DNA of 64,000 nucleotides, taken from NCBI GenBank assembly GCA_943370295.1, contig CALRQL020000002.1, positions 62,001-126,000 of the forward strand. Reading direction: 5' to 3'. The stretch's first letter is position 1, and every line of letters begins with the position of its first letter. The DNA is from SB11 sp943370295 (GTDB lineage: Bacteria; Bacteroidota; Bacteroidia; UBA8524). Below the pieces are notes generated by a model. The model searched no databases. It worked only from the letters and a program-made list of their open reading frames with translations, and had not been told where the DNA came from. The translations under genes were made by a program, and so were the position numbers. Below are positions 16,888 through 25,694 of the stretch, one piece after another.

Positions 16888-18852
16888 CTACTCCTTCACA
16901 AACTTAGTAACACCCTTGTACCCGTTGCCTTGCACTTGGATAAAGTAAATGCCTGTGGGCAAATCAGCGATAGGTAACGTATTAGTACCGTTTTCAATGG
17001 CAAAGGTACGCACCACTTGTCCCACAAGGTTCATAAGGCTGCCCTTAAGAGCAGGGCCGTTAAAGCCGGCGGGCGCAATGGTAAGTTCAGTTGTAGCAGG
17101 GTTGGGGTACACAGCCAGTTGCAAGTTCGTTTCAGCCAATTGGTCTATCCCTGCGGGGAAGGTAATATCCGTACTGTCAAACATCCCTTGGCTCAAATTA
17201 TAATACGTCCCCGATGGAGTAGTCTCCTTTTTCACCGCACGCACCATATACACGTTGTGGCCTTGCAAAGGGTCGTTGTCAACAAAGCTGGTACCGTTTA
17301 CCAACGTAAGATTGGCCTTCACATACTTGCCGTACAAATGCGGGGCGCGGTACACGTGGTAGCCCACCACATTAGCATCGGTAGAGGCCGTCCAGCTTAC
17401 CGTTACCTTTTTTGTACCCGTTTCAACAGCGTCAATAGTAGTAGGGGCTAACGCTACGTGCATACGCAACGTAGGGTCGCCCATCAGCGCAATGTGTATC
17501 AACCGTTGCGAGCCGTTAAAGTTTCCTTCATACAACGTACCGTTTTCGTTTTGGGTAAGGCGCGCACCGTATCCGATACATTCGCCCAATGCCATGTGGT
17601 GCAATGCCCAGTTGGGAATACCGCCCCAAAAACTTGCCAGTATCGAAGGTTTTGAAGCCAATGCAGCACGCAACAAAGCATCCTGTATGTCCCAATCGCC
17701 AAAATAACTGCCGGCCAGCGAGGTGAAAATGGTTTTAATGCTATCCGCAGCAAACTGTGCGGTGTTGATTACTCCGCCGCAAGACGAGTACCAACCGCCG
17801 CCGCAAGCCCCGCTCCATAGATACCAATCTTTTTTCAAATCAGCATTGTAGTCAACGCCGTTGTTCACATTGTCTACAATGTTTGCAGCGCCCACCATGG
17901 GCGCAAAGTTTCGCCAGTTTGACGAAGCAATTGTAAACGATTGAAAATTATCGTCAATCAACGCCCTTGTAGGGGCAGTAAGCTGTCCAACGCGGTAGCT
18001 GTGGTTTTTTTGCAGGTAGTAGCGCAGCAATGCCGTATCACTTTGTCCCGCAAAAGCAGGCAAGCGAGAAAGGTCAACACGGCCTACCATCAAATCCACA
18101 TCGCTATCAAACTGGCTGGCATCAAACTTACCGTCACCGGGTTGGTTTTTATTCTCAGCCCTTGATGCCGACGAAGTACTTACAATATTGTCTGTCCACA
18201 AACCATCTACATCACCGTAATACCCGTCGCAAGGCCACGCCCCCGAATGGTCGGGGTGTCCGTCAGGGTATATACTTCCCGAATAAGGTACAGGCACTCT
18301 TCCCAACAGAAACACGGCTTTCACATTAGGTACAGTTTTTATTTTATCCCTAACCGCCGTAACCGCATCGGTACGTTCAGTGATAATGCGTTGCACTTGC
18401 CAGCCATCCCCAATCAAATCTTTTTCTAACATAGTAATTTCGGTGGCCAGCGGTTGCAAATAATTATTATCAATCACAAGTGCAAGCGTGCCGTGCTGTT
18501 CTTCGGCAGCATGGTTTATACCGGCATACACACTGCCCAGTGCGCCCGTGCTTCCGCCTTCTTTAAATACTAAATACTCGTAGGCTTGACCCACAGTAAC
18601 CGCATTATCGGTATAAGTACTGTCGCCCGTGCCAAGGTTAGCATACACATTGCCCCAGTCTTTATCTTCCTTCGCTTTTCTAAACACCCGTATGCGGGTA
18701 GCATCCGTAAACTTTGGAAATTTAAGGGTAATAGCAGCCGGACTTTCGCTTACCGTTGCGGTAACCAACACCGAACGGTTTTTATTGAATTGTGCCGTTA
18801 CAGCCGTTGAAACAAGAAATAGAAGTGAGGTAACGAGTAGAGTTTTTTTCAT
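16888..18852 (-). CDS. T9SS-exported C25-peptidase-like protein with sorting domain
   Basis: A 654-residue secreted protein starting at MKKTLLVTSLLFLV; the open frame runs upstream, but this start gives a proper signal peptide ending AVTAQ. The middle (about 120-470) resembles the C25 (gingipain-type) fold, with LALVIDNNYLQPL, FLLGRVPVPYSG, DGYYGDVDG and the closing GDPTLRMH. Where active members have a Gly-His-Gly and a catalytic Cys, this protein has SGACGGGWYSSCGG and SLAGSYFGDWD, so catalysis is doubtful. A fibronectin III-like domain follows (about 470-570), then the type A sorting domain (YPNPATTELTI to KFVKE) for type IX secretion. A 730-bp repeat region lies upstream. Confidence 0.82.
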   Translation of the reverse strand: MKKTLLVTSLLFLVSTAVTAQFNKNRSVLVTATVSESPAAITLKFPKFTDATRIRVFRKAKEDKDWGNVYANLGTGDSTYTDNAVTVGQAYEYLVFKEGGSTGALGSVYAGINHAAEEQHGTLALVIDNNYLQPLATEITMLEKDLIGDGWQVQRIITERTDAVTAVRDKIKTVPNVKAVFLLGRVPVPYSGSIYPDGHPDHSGAWPCDGYYGDVDGLWTDNIVSTSSASRAENKNQPGDGKFDASQFDSDVDLMVGRVDLSRLPAFAGQSDTALLRYYLQKNHSYRVGQLTAPTRALIDDNFQSFTIASSNWRNFAPMVGAANIVDNVNNGVDYNADLKKDWYLWSGACGGGWYSSCGGVINTAQFAADSIKTIFTSLAGSYFGDWDIQDALLRAALASKPSILASFWGGIPNWALHHMALGECIGYGARLTQNENGTLYEGNFNGSQRLIHIALMGDPTLRMHVALAPTTIDAVETGTKKVTVSWTASTDANVVGYHVYRAPHLYGKYVKANLTLVNGTSFVDNDPLQGHNVYMVRAVKKETTPSGTYYNLSQGMFDSTDITFPAGIDQLAETNLQLAVYPNPATTELTIAPAGFNGPALKGSLMNLVGQVVRTFAIENGTNTLPIADLPTGIYFIQVQGNGYKGVTKFVKE

Positions 18853-18930
18853 CAATTGTATAATTGGCTTTAAGAAGCAATTTATATAATTTAGAATAAA
18901 AACGGTGTGCAAACATCTTCAACGTAATAG

Positions 18931-19575
18931 CAGCAGGTTTTATACCTGCTGTGATGTGTGGATACAACAGCGACGGGTTTCATACCCGTCGGCAAGAATG
19001 GTTTCATACCCATTGCAAAACGGGTTCTCAATAGCGACGGGTTTTACACCCGTCGTAATAGGTGGGATAATAACGATGGGTTTTATACCCATCGGTCAGA
19101 AAAGGTTTCATACCCGCCATTAATACCCTGAATATAAAATTCAGGTCTTTTATGTGTAACGTTCCGAATGGTTTTAAACCATTCGGAACGAATCATTGCA
19201 AAACAGCGGCGGGTTTCACACCCGTCGACAAGAATGGTTTCATACCCTTTGCAAAACGGGTTCTCAATATCGATGGGTTTCATACCCATGGTAATAGGTA
19301 GGATAATAGCGACGGGTTTTACACCCGTCGGCAAGAATGGTTTTATACCCATTGCAAAACGGGTTCTTAATAGCGACGGGTTTCATACCCGTCGTAATAG
19401 GTGGGATAACAGCGACGGGTTTTATACCCGTCGGCAAGAATGGTTTTATACCCATTGCAAAACGGGTTCTCAATAGCGACGGGATTTACACCCGTCGTAA
19501 AAGGTGGGATAATAACGACGGGTTTCATACCCATCGGGCAGAAAAGGTTTTATACCCGTCGTCCAAAAGAAGGTT
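18931..19575. repeat. hairpin array with 103-bp higher-order period
   Basis: Eleven 21-nt hairpins of the form CGACGGGT-TTYAY-ACCCGTCG start at 18931, 18971, 19035, 19074, 19207, 19271, 19310, 19374, 19413, 19477 and 19516. From 18971 on, the spacing alternates strictly 64, 39, 64, 39, apart from one 133-bp step containing modules M1 and M2 of family B. Each 64-bp block holds a weaker hairpin AATGGTttcatACCCATT and the link GCAAAACGGGTTCTCAATAG. Each 39-bp block carries TAATAGGTGGGATAA. Stems vary (CGATGGG/CCCATCG, CAGCAGG/CCTGCTG) with pairing mostly preserved. It lies between engB and the C25-like gene. Translations of the array are artefacts. Confidence 0.9.
19126..19227 (+). repeat. family B composite hairpin element, copy a
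   Basis: M1 CCCTGAATATAAAATTCAGG (19126-19145), M2 CGTTCCGAATGG-TTTTAAA-CCATTCGGAACG (19160-19190), and M3 CGGCGGGTTTCACACCCGTCG (19207-19227). The link ATTGCAAAAC joins M2 to M3. It sits inside the 103-bp array, where M3 is also an array unit. Confidence 0.85.
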
Positions 19576-19585
19576 TCACATTTCT

Positions 19586-20185
19586 CTACTCCTGACTGGC
19601 CAGTATCTTTTGTATGTAAGTAAGTACCTCATCCTTACCCGTTTTCTTCTCAGCTGAAGTAATAAAATAAGGAGGCAGGGTTTCCCAAACAGTTAGCAGT
19701 TCATCCAAAAAAGCGGTGGTGTTGCGTTGCAACTCGCTTGGTTTCAATTTATCAGCTTTAGTAAAAACAATGCTCAAAGGCAACCCGTTTTCACCCAGCC
19801 AGTTTACAAACTCAATATCAATTTTTTGGGGCGGCAGGCGGCAATCAATCAGTACAAATACATTGCACAGAGGCTCACGTTTTAGCATATACGAGCTAAT
19901 CATACCTTCCCATTTTTCGCGCAATGTTTTTGATACCTTGGCATAACCGTAGCCGGGCAAATCCACCAAATACCAATAATCGTCAATCAAAAAGTGGTTG
20001 ATGGTTTGGGTTTTTCCGGGGGTAGCAGATGTTTTTGCCAGTTTGGCCTGTCCCGTCAGCATATTAATCAGTGAGGATTTACCCACGTTTGAGCGGCCGA
20101 TAAAAGCCATTTCGGGTAATTGCGTATTGGGGAGTTTACTAATCTCTGCAAAACTGCTTATAAACTTAGCACTTGTGATATTCAT
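19586..20185 (-). CDS. engB: ribosome biogenesis GTPase YihA/YsxC/EngB
   Basis: A 199-residue Era-like GTPase needed for assembly of the large ribosomal subunit. G-motifs can be read in order: G1 GRSNVGKSS, a switch region with TSATPGKTQTINHF, G3 DLPGYGYA, G4 TKAD, and G5 SAEKK. Length is normal for the family. The gene is divergent from ubiE. Downstream on the minus strand lies the hairpin array and then the C25-like gene, so array transcripts would be read from engB unless stopped. Confidence 0.96.
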   Translation of the reverse strand: MNITSAKFISSFAEISKLPNTQLPEMAFIGRSNVGKSSLINMLTGQAKLAKTSATPGKTQTINHFLIDDYWYLVDLPGYGYAKVSKTLREKWEGMISSYMLKREPLCNVFVLIDCRLPPQKIDIEFVNWLGENGLPLSIVFTKADKLKPSELQRNTTAFLDELLTVWETLPPYFITSAEKKTGKDEVLTYIQKILASQE

Positions 20186-20206
20186 TACTTTTGGCCTCTA
20201 TTTTGC

Positions 20207-20214
20207 TACCTTTG
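20207..20214 (+). promoter_or_regulatory. -7 promoter element of ubiE
   Basis: TACCTTTG matches TAnnTTTG; a second match, TACTTTTG, is at 20186-20193. No TTG lies at the standard distance from either. The ubiE start is 78 bp downstream. Confidence 0.4.
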
Positions 20215-20292
20215 CAAACCTAAAACAAATTGTAATGTTTAGCATACATATAATTATAGAGTAAGCACATTACAAACAACCCAAGTACACCA

Positions 20293-21021
20293 TTGGAAAC
20301 CGTAACCCCTTATAAAGACTCAGAACTGGGCAAGAAGCAGCAGGTAGAAAAGATGTTTGACAGCATTGCCCACCGCTACGATTTTTTGAATCATTTTCTT
20401 TCGATGGGTATTGATAAAGGCTGGAGGCGCAAAGCCATCAACCTGCTAAAACCCATTAAACCCCAAAGCGTATTGGATATAGCCACCGGAACCGGTGACA
20501 TTGCTTTTGAGGTGAACAAACGATTGAACCCACAAACACTGGTAGGTCTTGATTTATCAGAGGGTATGCTGAGCTTTGCCCGCGAAAAAGCCCAAAAGCG
20601 TAATTTGCAGGATAAAATCAGTTTTGTGAAGGGCGATAGCGAAAATCTTGAGTTTGCAGACAATAGTTTTGATGCTGTAATCGTTGCTTTTGGTGTAAGG
20701 AACTTTGAAAACCTTCAAAAAGGACTATCCGAAATTTTCAGGGTGTTGAAACCCGGAGGCAAATTGGTGGTGCTTGAATTTTCTAAACCTAAAAAAACAC
20801 CCATTAAGCAACTGTATAATTTTTACTTTAGCAATATCTTGCCCCTGTGGGGAAAGATGATTTCAAAAGACCAGAGTGCATATACATACCTTCCGCAATC
20901 AGTAATGGCATTTCCTGAAGGGGATGCGTTTTGCGGGATTATGAAAAGCACCGGTTTTAATACAGTTGAACAGAAAACATTAACCTTCGGCATTTGTACG
21001 GTTTACTCAGGCATACGATAA
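20293..21021 (+). CDS. ubiE: demethylmenaquinone methyltransferase
   Basis: A 242-residue class I SAM-dependent methyltransferase that performs the last step of menaquinone biosynthesis. The SAM-binding motif VLDIATGTGDIAFEV and the family segments PYKDSELGKKQQV, MFDSIAHRYDFLNHFLSMG and GVRNFENLQKGLSEIFRVLK are clear. The start codon is TTG at 20293; an in-frame stop at 20257-20259 excludes a longer form, and the first ATG downstream would lose the conserved N-terminus. The gene overlaps porT by 28 bp, a pairing common in Bacteroidota. In this phylum menaquinone is the expected quinone, so the MenG role is preferred over ubiquinone. Confidence 0.94.
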   Translation: METVTPYKDSELGKKQQVEKMFDSIAHRYDFLNHFLSMGIDKGWRRKAINLLKPIKPQSVLDIATGTGDIAFEVNKRLNPQTLVGLDLSEGMLSFAREKAQKRNLQDKISFVKGDSENLEFADNSFDAVIVAFGVRNFENLQKGLSEIFRVLKPGGKLVVLEFSKPKKTPIKQLYNFYFSNILPLWGKMISKDQSAYTYLPQSVMAFPEGDAFCGIMKSTGFNTVEQKTLTFGICTVYSGIR

Positions 21022-21704
21022 AAGTAACAGTTTGGCTTATCCTGCTGGTTGGCAGCGCGCAACTTAGTGCCCAACAGCTAAATATGCCCAACTATTGGTC
21101 GAAAAAGAAATTGCATTTCGGCTTTACGTTGGGTGCCAATAATAACGACTTCAAAATCCGTTTGGATAATGAGTTCCTTAATATTGATACCCTGCAAAGT
21201 ATTTCGGTAAGGCGTTTCCCTGGATTTGTGCTGGGCGGCATTGCCGATTTCAGTTTTGCCGAAAACTTTAACCTGCGAGCCCTGCCCTCAATAGCCTTTG
21301 CGCAGCGTAACCTTGTATATAAATTCACCAACTCAAGAAGCAATCGCGAGGTAAAAATCGAATCGGTGTATTTAGAGATACCTTTATTAGTAAAATACCG
21401 CACCCGCCGTTTTGGCAATTACGGATTTTATGTAACAGGCGGCTTCAAATACAGCTACGATTTAGCATCAAACATTGATGCCCAGCGCAGTCTTGCCGAC
21501 CCCGTGGTGGCAGTTCAGCCGCATACATTCAGCTACGAGTTAGGTGCAGGATTCGATATTTACTTCCCTTTCTTTAAACTTTCACCCGAGTTAAAACTTA
21601 CCAACGGCATCAGCAATGCACTGGTAAAAGACGGCTACGTATATACCGAAAGCATGAATGGTTTGTGGAGTCGTATTGTAAACTTTTCGTTTCACTTTGA
21701 ATAA
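20994..21704 (+). CDS. porT: PorT-like outer-membrane beta-barrel protein of T9SS
   Basis: A 236-residue protein with a signal peptide (VTVWLILLVGSAQLSAQ) and an outer-membrane beta barrel of aromatic-alternating strands (LHFGFTLGANNNDF, FGNYGFYVTGGFKYSY, ending in VNFSFHFE with a terminal aromatic). Sequence and position after ubiE match PorT, a component of the type IX secretion system that exports proteins with C-terminal sorting domains. Two such cargo genes are in this window (16888-18852 and 48690-50492). The start is a TTG inside ubiE. No other start is available without losing the signal peptide, so translational coupling is likely. Confidence 0.85.
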   Translation: MYGLLRHTIKVTVWLILLVGSAQLSAQQLNMPNYWSKKKLHFGFTLGANNNDFKIRLDNEFLNIDTLQSISVRRFPGFVLGGIADFSFAENFNLRALPSIAFAQRNLVYKFTNSRSNREVKIESVYLEIPLLVKYRTRRFGNYGFYVTGGFKYSYDLASNIDAQRSLADPVVAVQPHTFSYELGAGFDIYFPFFKLSPELKLTNGISNALVKDGYVYTESMNGLWSRIVNFSFHFE

Positions 21705-21724
21705 AACTTACTTTTGCCCCTTGC

Positions 21725-22843
21725 ATGAAATTTACAGTACAGGCAGAAGATAAAAACAGCAAAGCCCGCACCGGCGAAGTAGAAACAGCGCATGGGGTGA
21801 TACAAACCCCCATTTTTATGCCTGTGGGTACGGCAGGCACCGTAAAAGCAGTTACCCAACACGATTTAAAAGAACACATCAACGCCCAAATAATATTGGG
21901 CAATACCTACCATTTATACTTGCGCCCCGGCACCAATGTTTTAAAACAGGCCGGCGGCTTGCATAAATTTATTAATTGGGACAGACCCATACTTACCGAT
22001 AGCGGCGGGTATCAGGTATTTTCATTGGCCGATAACCGTAAGCTAACTGAAGAGGGTGCTAAATTCAAATCACACATCGACGGTAGTATGCACTTATTTA
22101 CTCCCGAAGGAGTGATGGACATACAACGCCTGATTGGTGCTGATATCATTATGGCTTTTGATGAGTGTACTCCATACCCTTGCGAGCCTAAGTATGCCAA
22201 AAACTCAATGGAGCTTACCCACCGTTGGTTAAAAAGGTGTGTTGACCATTTTAGAGCCACCGACCCTTTGTACGGATACGAGCAAACGCTTTTCCCCATT
22301 GTGCAGGGCAGTGTGTATGCTGATTTACGCAAACAATCGGCAGAATACATTGCAAGCATGGATTGTGAGGGCAATGCTATCGGCGGTCTTTCAGTAGGCG
22401 AGCCAGCTGAGATGATGTATGAAATGACGGAGCTGGTATGCGGTATTTTGCCCCGCAGCAAACCCCGTTACTTGATGGGTGTAGGCACCCCCGTAAACTT
22501 GCTTGAATGTATTGCATTGGGCATAGATATGTTTGATTGTGTGATGCCTACCCGCAATGCCCGCAACGGAATGCTGTTTACTGCCGAAGGCACAATGAAC
22601 ATGCGCAACGAGAAGTGGAAAGAAGATTTTAGCCCTGTTGACGAAACCATTACCCCGCATTTTAGCAAAGCATACCTGCGTCATTTGATACACGCGGGCG
22701 AAATGTTGGGAGCCATGATAGCCAGCCGCCACAACCTTACTTTTTATTTATGGTTGATGGAACAAGCACGTGAAAAGATAAACGAAGGCACTTTTTTTGA
22801 ATGGAAACAACAAATGGTTCCAAAATTGCAAAGAAGGCTGTAA
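21725..22843 (+). CDS. tgt: tRNA-guanine transglycosylase
   Basis: A 372-residue enzyme that exchanges guanine-34 for preQ1 in tRNAs with GUN anticodons, on the way to queuosine. The catalytic-site segments DSGGYQVFSL, PIVQGSVYADLR, GGLSVGEPAEMM and MGVGTPVN are intact. In the C-terminal part, the zinc-binding CxCxxC...H found in most bacterial enzymes is absent: the equivalent stretch reads DETITPHFSKAYLRHLIHAG. This may be a trait of the phylum's enzymes rather than damage, since the frame and length are intact. It lies 20 bp after porT and before an LptF/G permease. Confidence 0.93.
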   Translation: MKFTVQAEDKNSKARTGEVETAHGVIQTPIFMPVGTAGTVKAVTQHDLKEHINAQIILGNTYHLYLRPGTNVLKQAGGLHKFINWDRPILTDSGGYQVFSLADNRKLTEEGAKFKSHIDGSMHLFTPEGVMDIQRLIGADIIMAFDECTPYPCEPKYAKNSMELTHRWLKRCVDHFRATDPLYGYEQTLFPIVQGSVYADLRKQSAEYIASMDCEGNAIGGLSVGEPAEMMYEMTELVCGILPRSKPRYLMGVGTPVNLLECIALGIDMFDCVMPTRNARNGMLFTAEGTMNMRNEKWKEDFSPVDETITPHFSKAYLRHLIHAGEMLGAMIASRHNLTFYLWLMEQAREKINEGTFFEWKQQMVPKLQRRL

Positions 22844-22912
22844 TAATTTGCTAATTTGAAAATGAGCGAATACCATCCTAAGCAAATATAGTCGGGAGCT
22901 TGCCTAAAGATA

Positions 22913-22931
22913 TCCTGAGCTTGCCGAAGGA
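22913..22931. repeat. TCCTGAGC...GAAGGA inverted repeat
   Basis: TCCTGAGCTTGCCGAAGGA resembles the TCCTGAGCGTAGTCGAAGGA-type repeat seen dispersed in many bacterial genomes. It is a single copy in the tgt-permease gap. Confidence 0.5.
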
Positions 22932-22992
22932 GAGGAGCAGGAAACACAAATAATTTGAAGAACGGATAACTAATAACTGATAACCAACCATA

Positions 22993-24081
22993 GTGTTAAC
23001 GATAATCGACAGGTACATATTAAAAAAATACTTTACCACCTTTTTCTTTTCGTTGGGGCTGGCCATACTGGTATCCATAGTGGTGGACACTTCCGAAAAG
23101 ATGGACGATTTTATCAGTTCTAAAGTATCGTTGGGAGGATTGGTTTTTGGCTACTACATTTACTTTGTCCCCTATTTTTACAACTTGTTTAGCCCGCTGT
23201 TCACCTTTTTGGCCGTATTACTGATCACCTCCAAAATGGCCTCCGATTCAGAAATCGTTTCCATACTTGCCAGCGGAGTTAGTTTCAAACGGCTTCTGCG
23301 TCCCTTCCTAATCGGTGCAGCAGTATTGGCCATCATCACCTACTTATTAAATTCTTGGGTAATACCCGAAACTGAACAACGCCGTGTAGATTTTCAGAAC
23401 CGCGTACTCAAAGGTCGCAAACTCGATAACAACTGGAAAAACAACATCCATCGCCAGCTTGAGAAAGGTCAGTTTCTCTACCTTCAAACCTATAATAATA
23501 AAGACAGTTTTGGCTATCACATGACCCTTGAACGCTTTGAAGGGCTTGAGATGAAGCAGAAAATATATGCCGAAAAACTGTATTGGAACCCCGAAAGTCA
23601 ATCGTGGGCCTTGCAGAATTATTTTATCCGTGACTTTTTACCATCGGGCGATGAAGGGATAAAGAAGGGCGACCAGATGGATATATCCATGAACTTTAAC
23701 CCACAGGACGTTTTCAGGCGCAACGACGAAGTGGGCGTGCTAAACAACCGAGAAATCAATGAATTTATCGAAGCCGAAAAAATACGCGGAGCAGAAAACA
23801 TAGATTTTTATTTGATTGAAAAATACCGCCGCATAGCATTCCCTTTTGCCGGCGTCATACTCACCCTTATCGCCTTTGTAATATCATCGCGCAAAGTACG
23901 CGGCGGGGTGGGCATACACCTTGGCTTGGGAGTATTAATAGGGGGCAGCTTTATGCTGTTCAGCCATTTTGGTAACACTTTTGCCACCTCAGGTGGCTTA
24001 GACCCTTTAATAGCCGTATGGATACCCAATGCCTTATTTCTGTTAATAGGCCTGTATCTGTACTCAAAAGCACCTAAATAA
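22993..24081 (+). CDS. LptF/LptG family permease
   Basis: A 362-residue inner-membrane protein of the YjgP/YjgQ family, the transmembrane part of the LPS-exporting LptB2FG ABC transporter. Two hydrophobic hairpins at the N-terminus (YILKKYFTTFFFSLGLAILV and YFVPYFYNLFSPLFTFLAVL), a third helix near 105-125, a periplasmic beta-jellyroll (about 130-270) and three C-terminal helices give the usual topology. The start is GTG at 22993, with the conserved first residues MLTIIDRYILKK. Whether it is LptF or LptG cannot be settled. Its position after tgt is common in Bacteroidota. Confidence 0.92.
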   Translation: MLTIIDRYILKKYFTTFFFSLGLAILVSIVVDTSEKMDDFISSKVSLGGLVFGYYIYFVPYFYNLFSPLFTFLAVLLITSKMASDSEIVSILASGVSFKRLLRPFLIGAAVLAIITYLLNSWVIPETEQRRVDFQNRVLKGRKLDNNWKNNIHRQLEKGQFLYLQTYNNKDSFGYHMTLERFEGLEMKQKIYAEKLYWNPESQSWALQNYFIRDFLPSGDEGIKKGDQMDISMNFNPQDVFRRNDEVGVLNNREINEFIEAEKIRGAENIDFYLIEKYRRIAFPFAGVILTLIAFVISSRKVRGGVGIHLGLGVLIGGSFMLFSHFGNTFATSGGLDPLIAVWIPNALFLLIGLYLYSKAPK

Positions 24082-24171
24082 AAGGGTTATCCACAATTGT
24101 TCATGTGCAACATCATAGTTTACAGTAATAATTTTCCTTTATTTTGCCGCAACGTAAAAGCATAGCAGTTT

Positions 24172-25416
24172 ATGGATTTATTTGAGAAGTTAGCAGGTAA
24201 GCCCGGTCCGCTGGGCATGTGGTCCGAAGGGGCCGAAGGGTATTATATGTTTCCTAAACTTGAAGGCGAAATAGGTAGCCGCATGATTTTTAGGGGCAAA
24301 ACCAAACTTATTTGGAGTTTAAACAACTACTTAGGGCTGGCCAACCACCCCGAAGTGCGCAAAGCCGATGAAGATGCCGCAGCTAAATTTGGTATGGCCT
24401 ACCCGATGGGTGCCCGCATGATGAGCGGTAACAGCAACTACCACGAGCAATTGGAGCGCGAGCTTGCCGACTTTGTAGGGTACGATGATGCAATACTACT
24501 GAACTATGGCTACCAAGGTATGGTAAGTGCCATTGACACTTTGGTTGACCGGCACGATGTAATTGTGTACGATGCTGAAAGTCACGCCTGTATAATCGAT
24601 GGGGTGCGCCTGCACATGGGCAAACGTTTTGTGTATAACCACAACGACATGGACAGCCTTGAAACCCAATTGAAGCGCGCAACCCGTGTAGCTGCTGAAA
24701 ACAACGGCGGTATATTGGTAATAACCGAAGGCGTGTTTGGAATGAGCGGTGCGCAAGGCAACATAAAAGGCATTGTAGCACTTAAAGAAAAATACAACTT
24801 CCGTTTGTTTGTGGATGATGCACACGGTTTTGGCACAATGGGTAAAACCGGTGCAGGGATAGGAGAGGAGCAAGACGTAACCAATGGTATCGATATTTAT
24901 TTCGGAACCTTTGCTAAGAGCATGGCGGGTATTGGTGCATTTATCGGCGGTAATAAAATGGTGGTAAAACACCTGCGCTATAATATGCGCTCGCAAATAT
25001 TTGCCAAAAGTTTGCCCATGCCTATGGTTATCGGTGCTTTGAAACGCCTTGAACTGTTGCGCAGCCAGCCCGAACACAAAGAAAAATTGTGGACGATAGT
25101 AAACGGATTGCAAAATGGCTTGCGTGACCGTGGCTTTAATATTGGTGTAACCTCATCGCCCGTTACCCCCGTGATATTAAACGGTACCATACCCGAAGCC
25201 ACTGCTCTTACCCACGATTTACGTGAGAACTACGATATTTTCTGCTCAATAGTAGTATATCCTGTAGTACCCAAAGGTGTTATTTTATTACGCTTGATAC
25301 CTACTGCTGCACACAGCCTTGCTGATGTAGAAGAAACGTTGAGAGCCTTTAGCGAAGTGAAAGAAAAACTGGCGCAAGGCGTTTACAACGTTGATAAACT
25401 GGTAGCGGTGTACTAA
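24172..25416 (+). CDS. alpha-oxoamine synthase, serine palmitoyltransferase-like
   Basis: A 414-residue PLP-dependent enzyme of the alpha-oxoamine synthase family, which condenses an amino acid with an acyl-CoA. Visible features: LNNYLGLANHPEV, GARMMSGNSNYHEQLERELA, VDDAHGFGTMG (PLP-contacting Asp and His), and the Schiff-base Lys249 in FGTFAKSMAGIGAFIGG. Bacteroidota make sphingolipids, and the N-terminal extension (GMWSEGAEGYYMF) fits the phylum's serine palmitoyltransferase-like group. 2-amino-3-ketobutyrate CoA ligase is the alternative. The gene is monocistronic; a 44-bp palindrome 23 bp after the stop could serve as terminator. Confidence 0.85.
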   Translation: MDLFEKLAGKPGPLGMWSEGAEGYYMFPKLEGEIGSRMIFRGKTKLIWSLNNYLGLANHPEVRKADEDAAAKFGMAYPMGARMMSGNSNYHEQLERELADFVGYDDAILLNYGYQGMVSAIDTLVDRHDVIVYDAESHACIIDGVRLHMGKRFVYNHNDMDSLETQLKRATRVAAENNGGILVITEGVFGMSGAQGNIKGIVALKEKYNFRLFVDDAHGFGTMGKTGAGIGEEQDVTNGIDIYFGTFAKSMAGIGAFIGGNKMVVKHLRYNMRSQIFAKSLPMPMVIGALKRLELLRSQPEHKEKLWTIVNGLQNGLRDRGFNIGVTSSPVTPVILNGTIPEATALTHDLRENYDIFCSIVVYPVVPKGVILLRLIPTAAHSLADVEETLRAFSEVKEKLAQGVYNVDKLVAVY

Positions 25417-25417
25417 C

Positions 25418-25483
25418 GGGATTCAAATCCCTATATATATTAAAAAGCCGAAGGCAGACTTAAGTCTGCCTTCGGCTTTTTAA
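25418..25483 (+). repeat. family A element, partial copy 6
   Basis: GGGATTcaAATCCC (25418-25431) followed by a perfect 44-bp palindrome (25440-25483) with the common GACTTAAGTC centre, but ends TTAAAAAG/CTTTTTAA instead of ATTAC/GTAAT. The right-hand hairpin is missing. The T-run end gives it the form of a terminator for the oxoamine synthase gene. Confidence 0.8.
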
Positions 25484-25499
25484 CCGTATAAGCAGCTAA

Positions 25500-25564
25500 C
25501 GTTGCGAATGGTTTAAAACCATTTGCAACGAGCCCTTGCAAAAGAGACGGGCTTTATGCCCGTC
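25500..25564 (+). repeat. family B element, partial copy b (M2-M3)
   Basis: M2 CGTTGCGAATGG-TTTAAAA-CCATTTGCAACG (25500-25530), link CCCTTGCAAAAG, and M3 GACGGGCtttatGCCCGTC (25546-25564). M1 is absent. It lies between two family A elements in a 327-bp gene-free region. Confidence 0.8.
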
Positions 25565-25599
25565 GGGGGGTGGACGCAATAAAGCCCATTGTTATTTTA

Positions 25600-25694
25600 G
25601 GGTTTGAAAACCCCACTGTTACGATTACCAATCGAGAGAGGACTTAAGTCCTCTCTCGATTGGTAATCACAAAAGAGACGGATTTTAATCCGTC
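25600..25694 (+). repeat. family A composite hairpin element, copy 3
   Basis: GGGTTTGAAAACCC (25600-25613), a perfect 44-bp palindrome with ATTAC/GTAAT ends (25624-25667), and GACGGATTTTAATCCGTC (25677-25694). The total is 95 bp. Confidence 0.85.

Noticed and set aside
18931..19575. CRISPR array
   Set aside because: The spacing alternates 64/39 bp, the intervening sequences are themselves repeated, and no cas genes are near.
19083..19657. Open frames across the hairpin array (repeated GIKPFLPTG-type peptides)
   Set aside because: They follow the 103-bp repeat rather than codon constraint, run in several frames and strands, and match no family.
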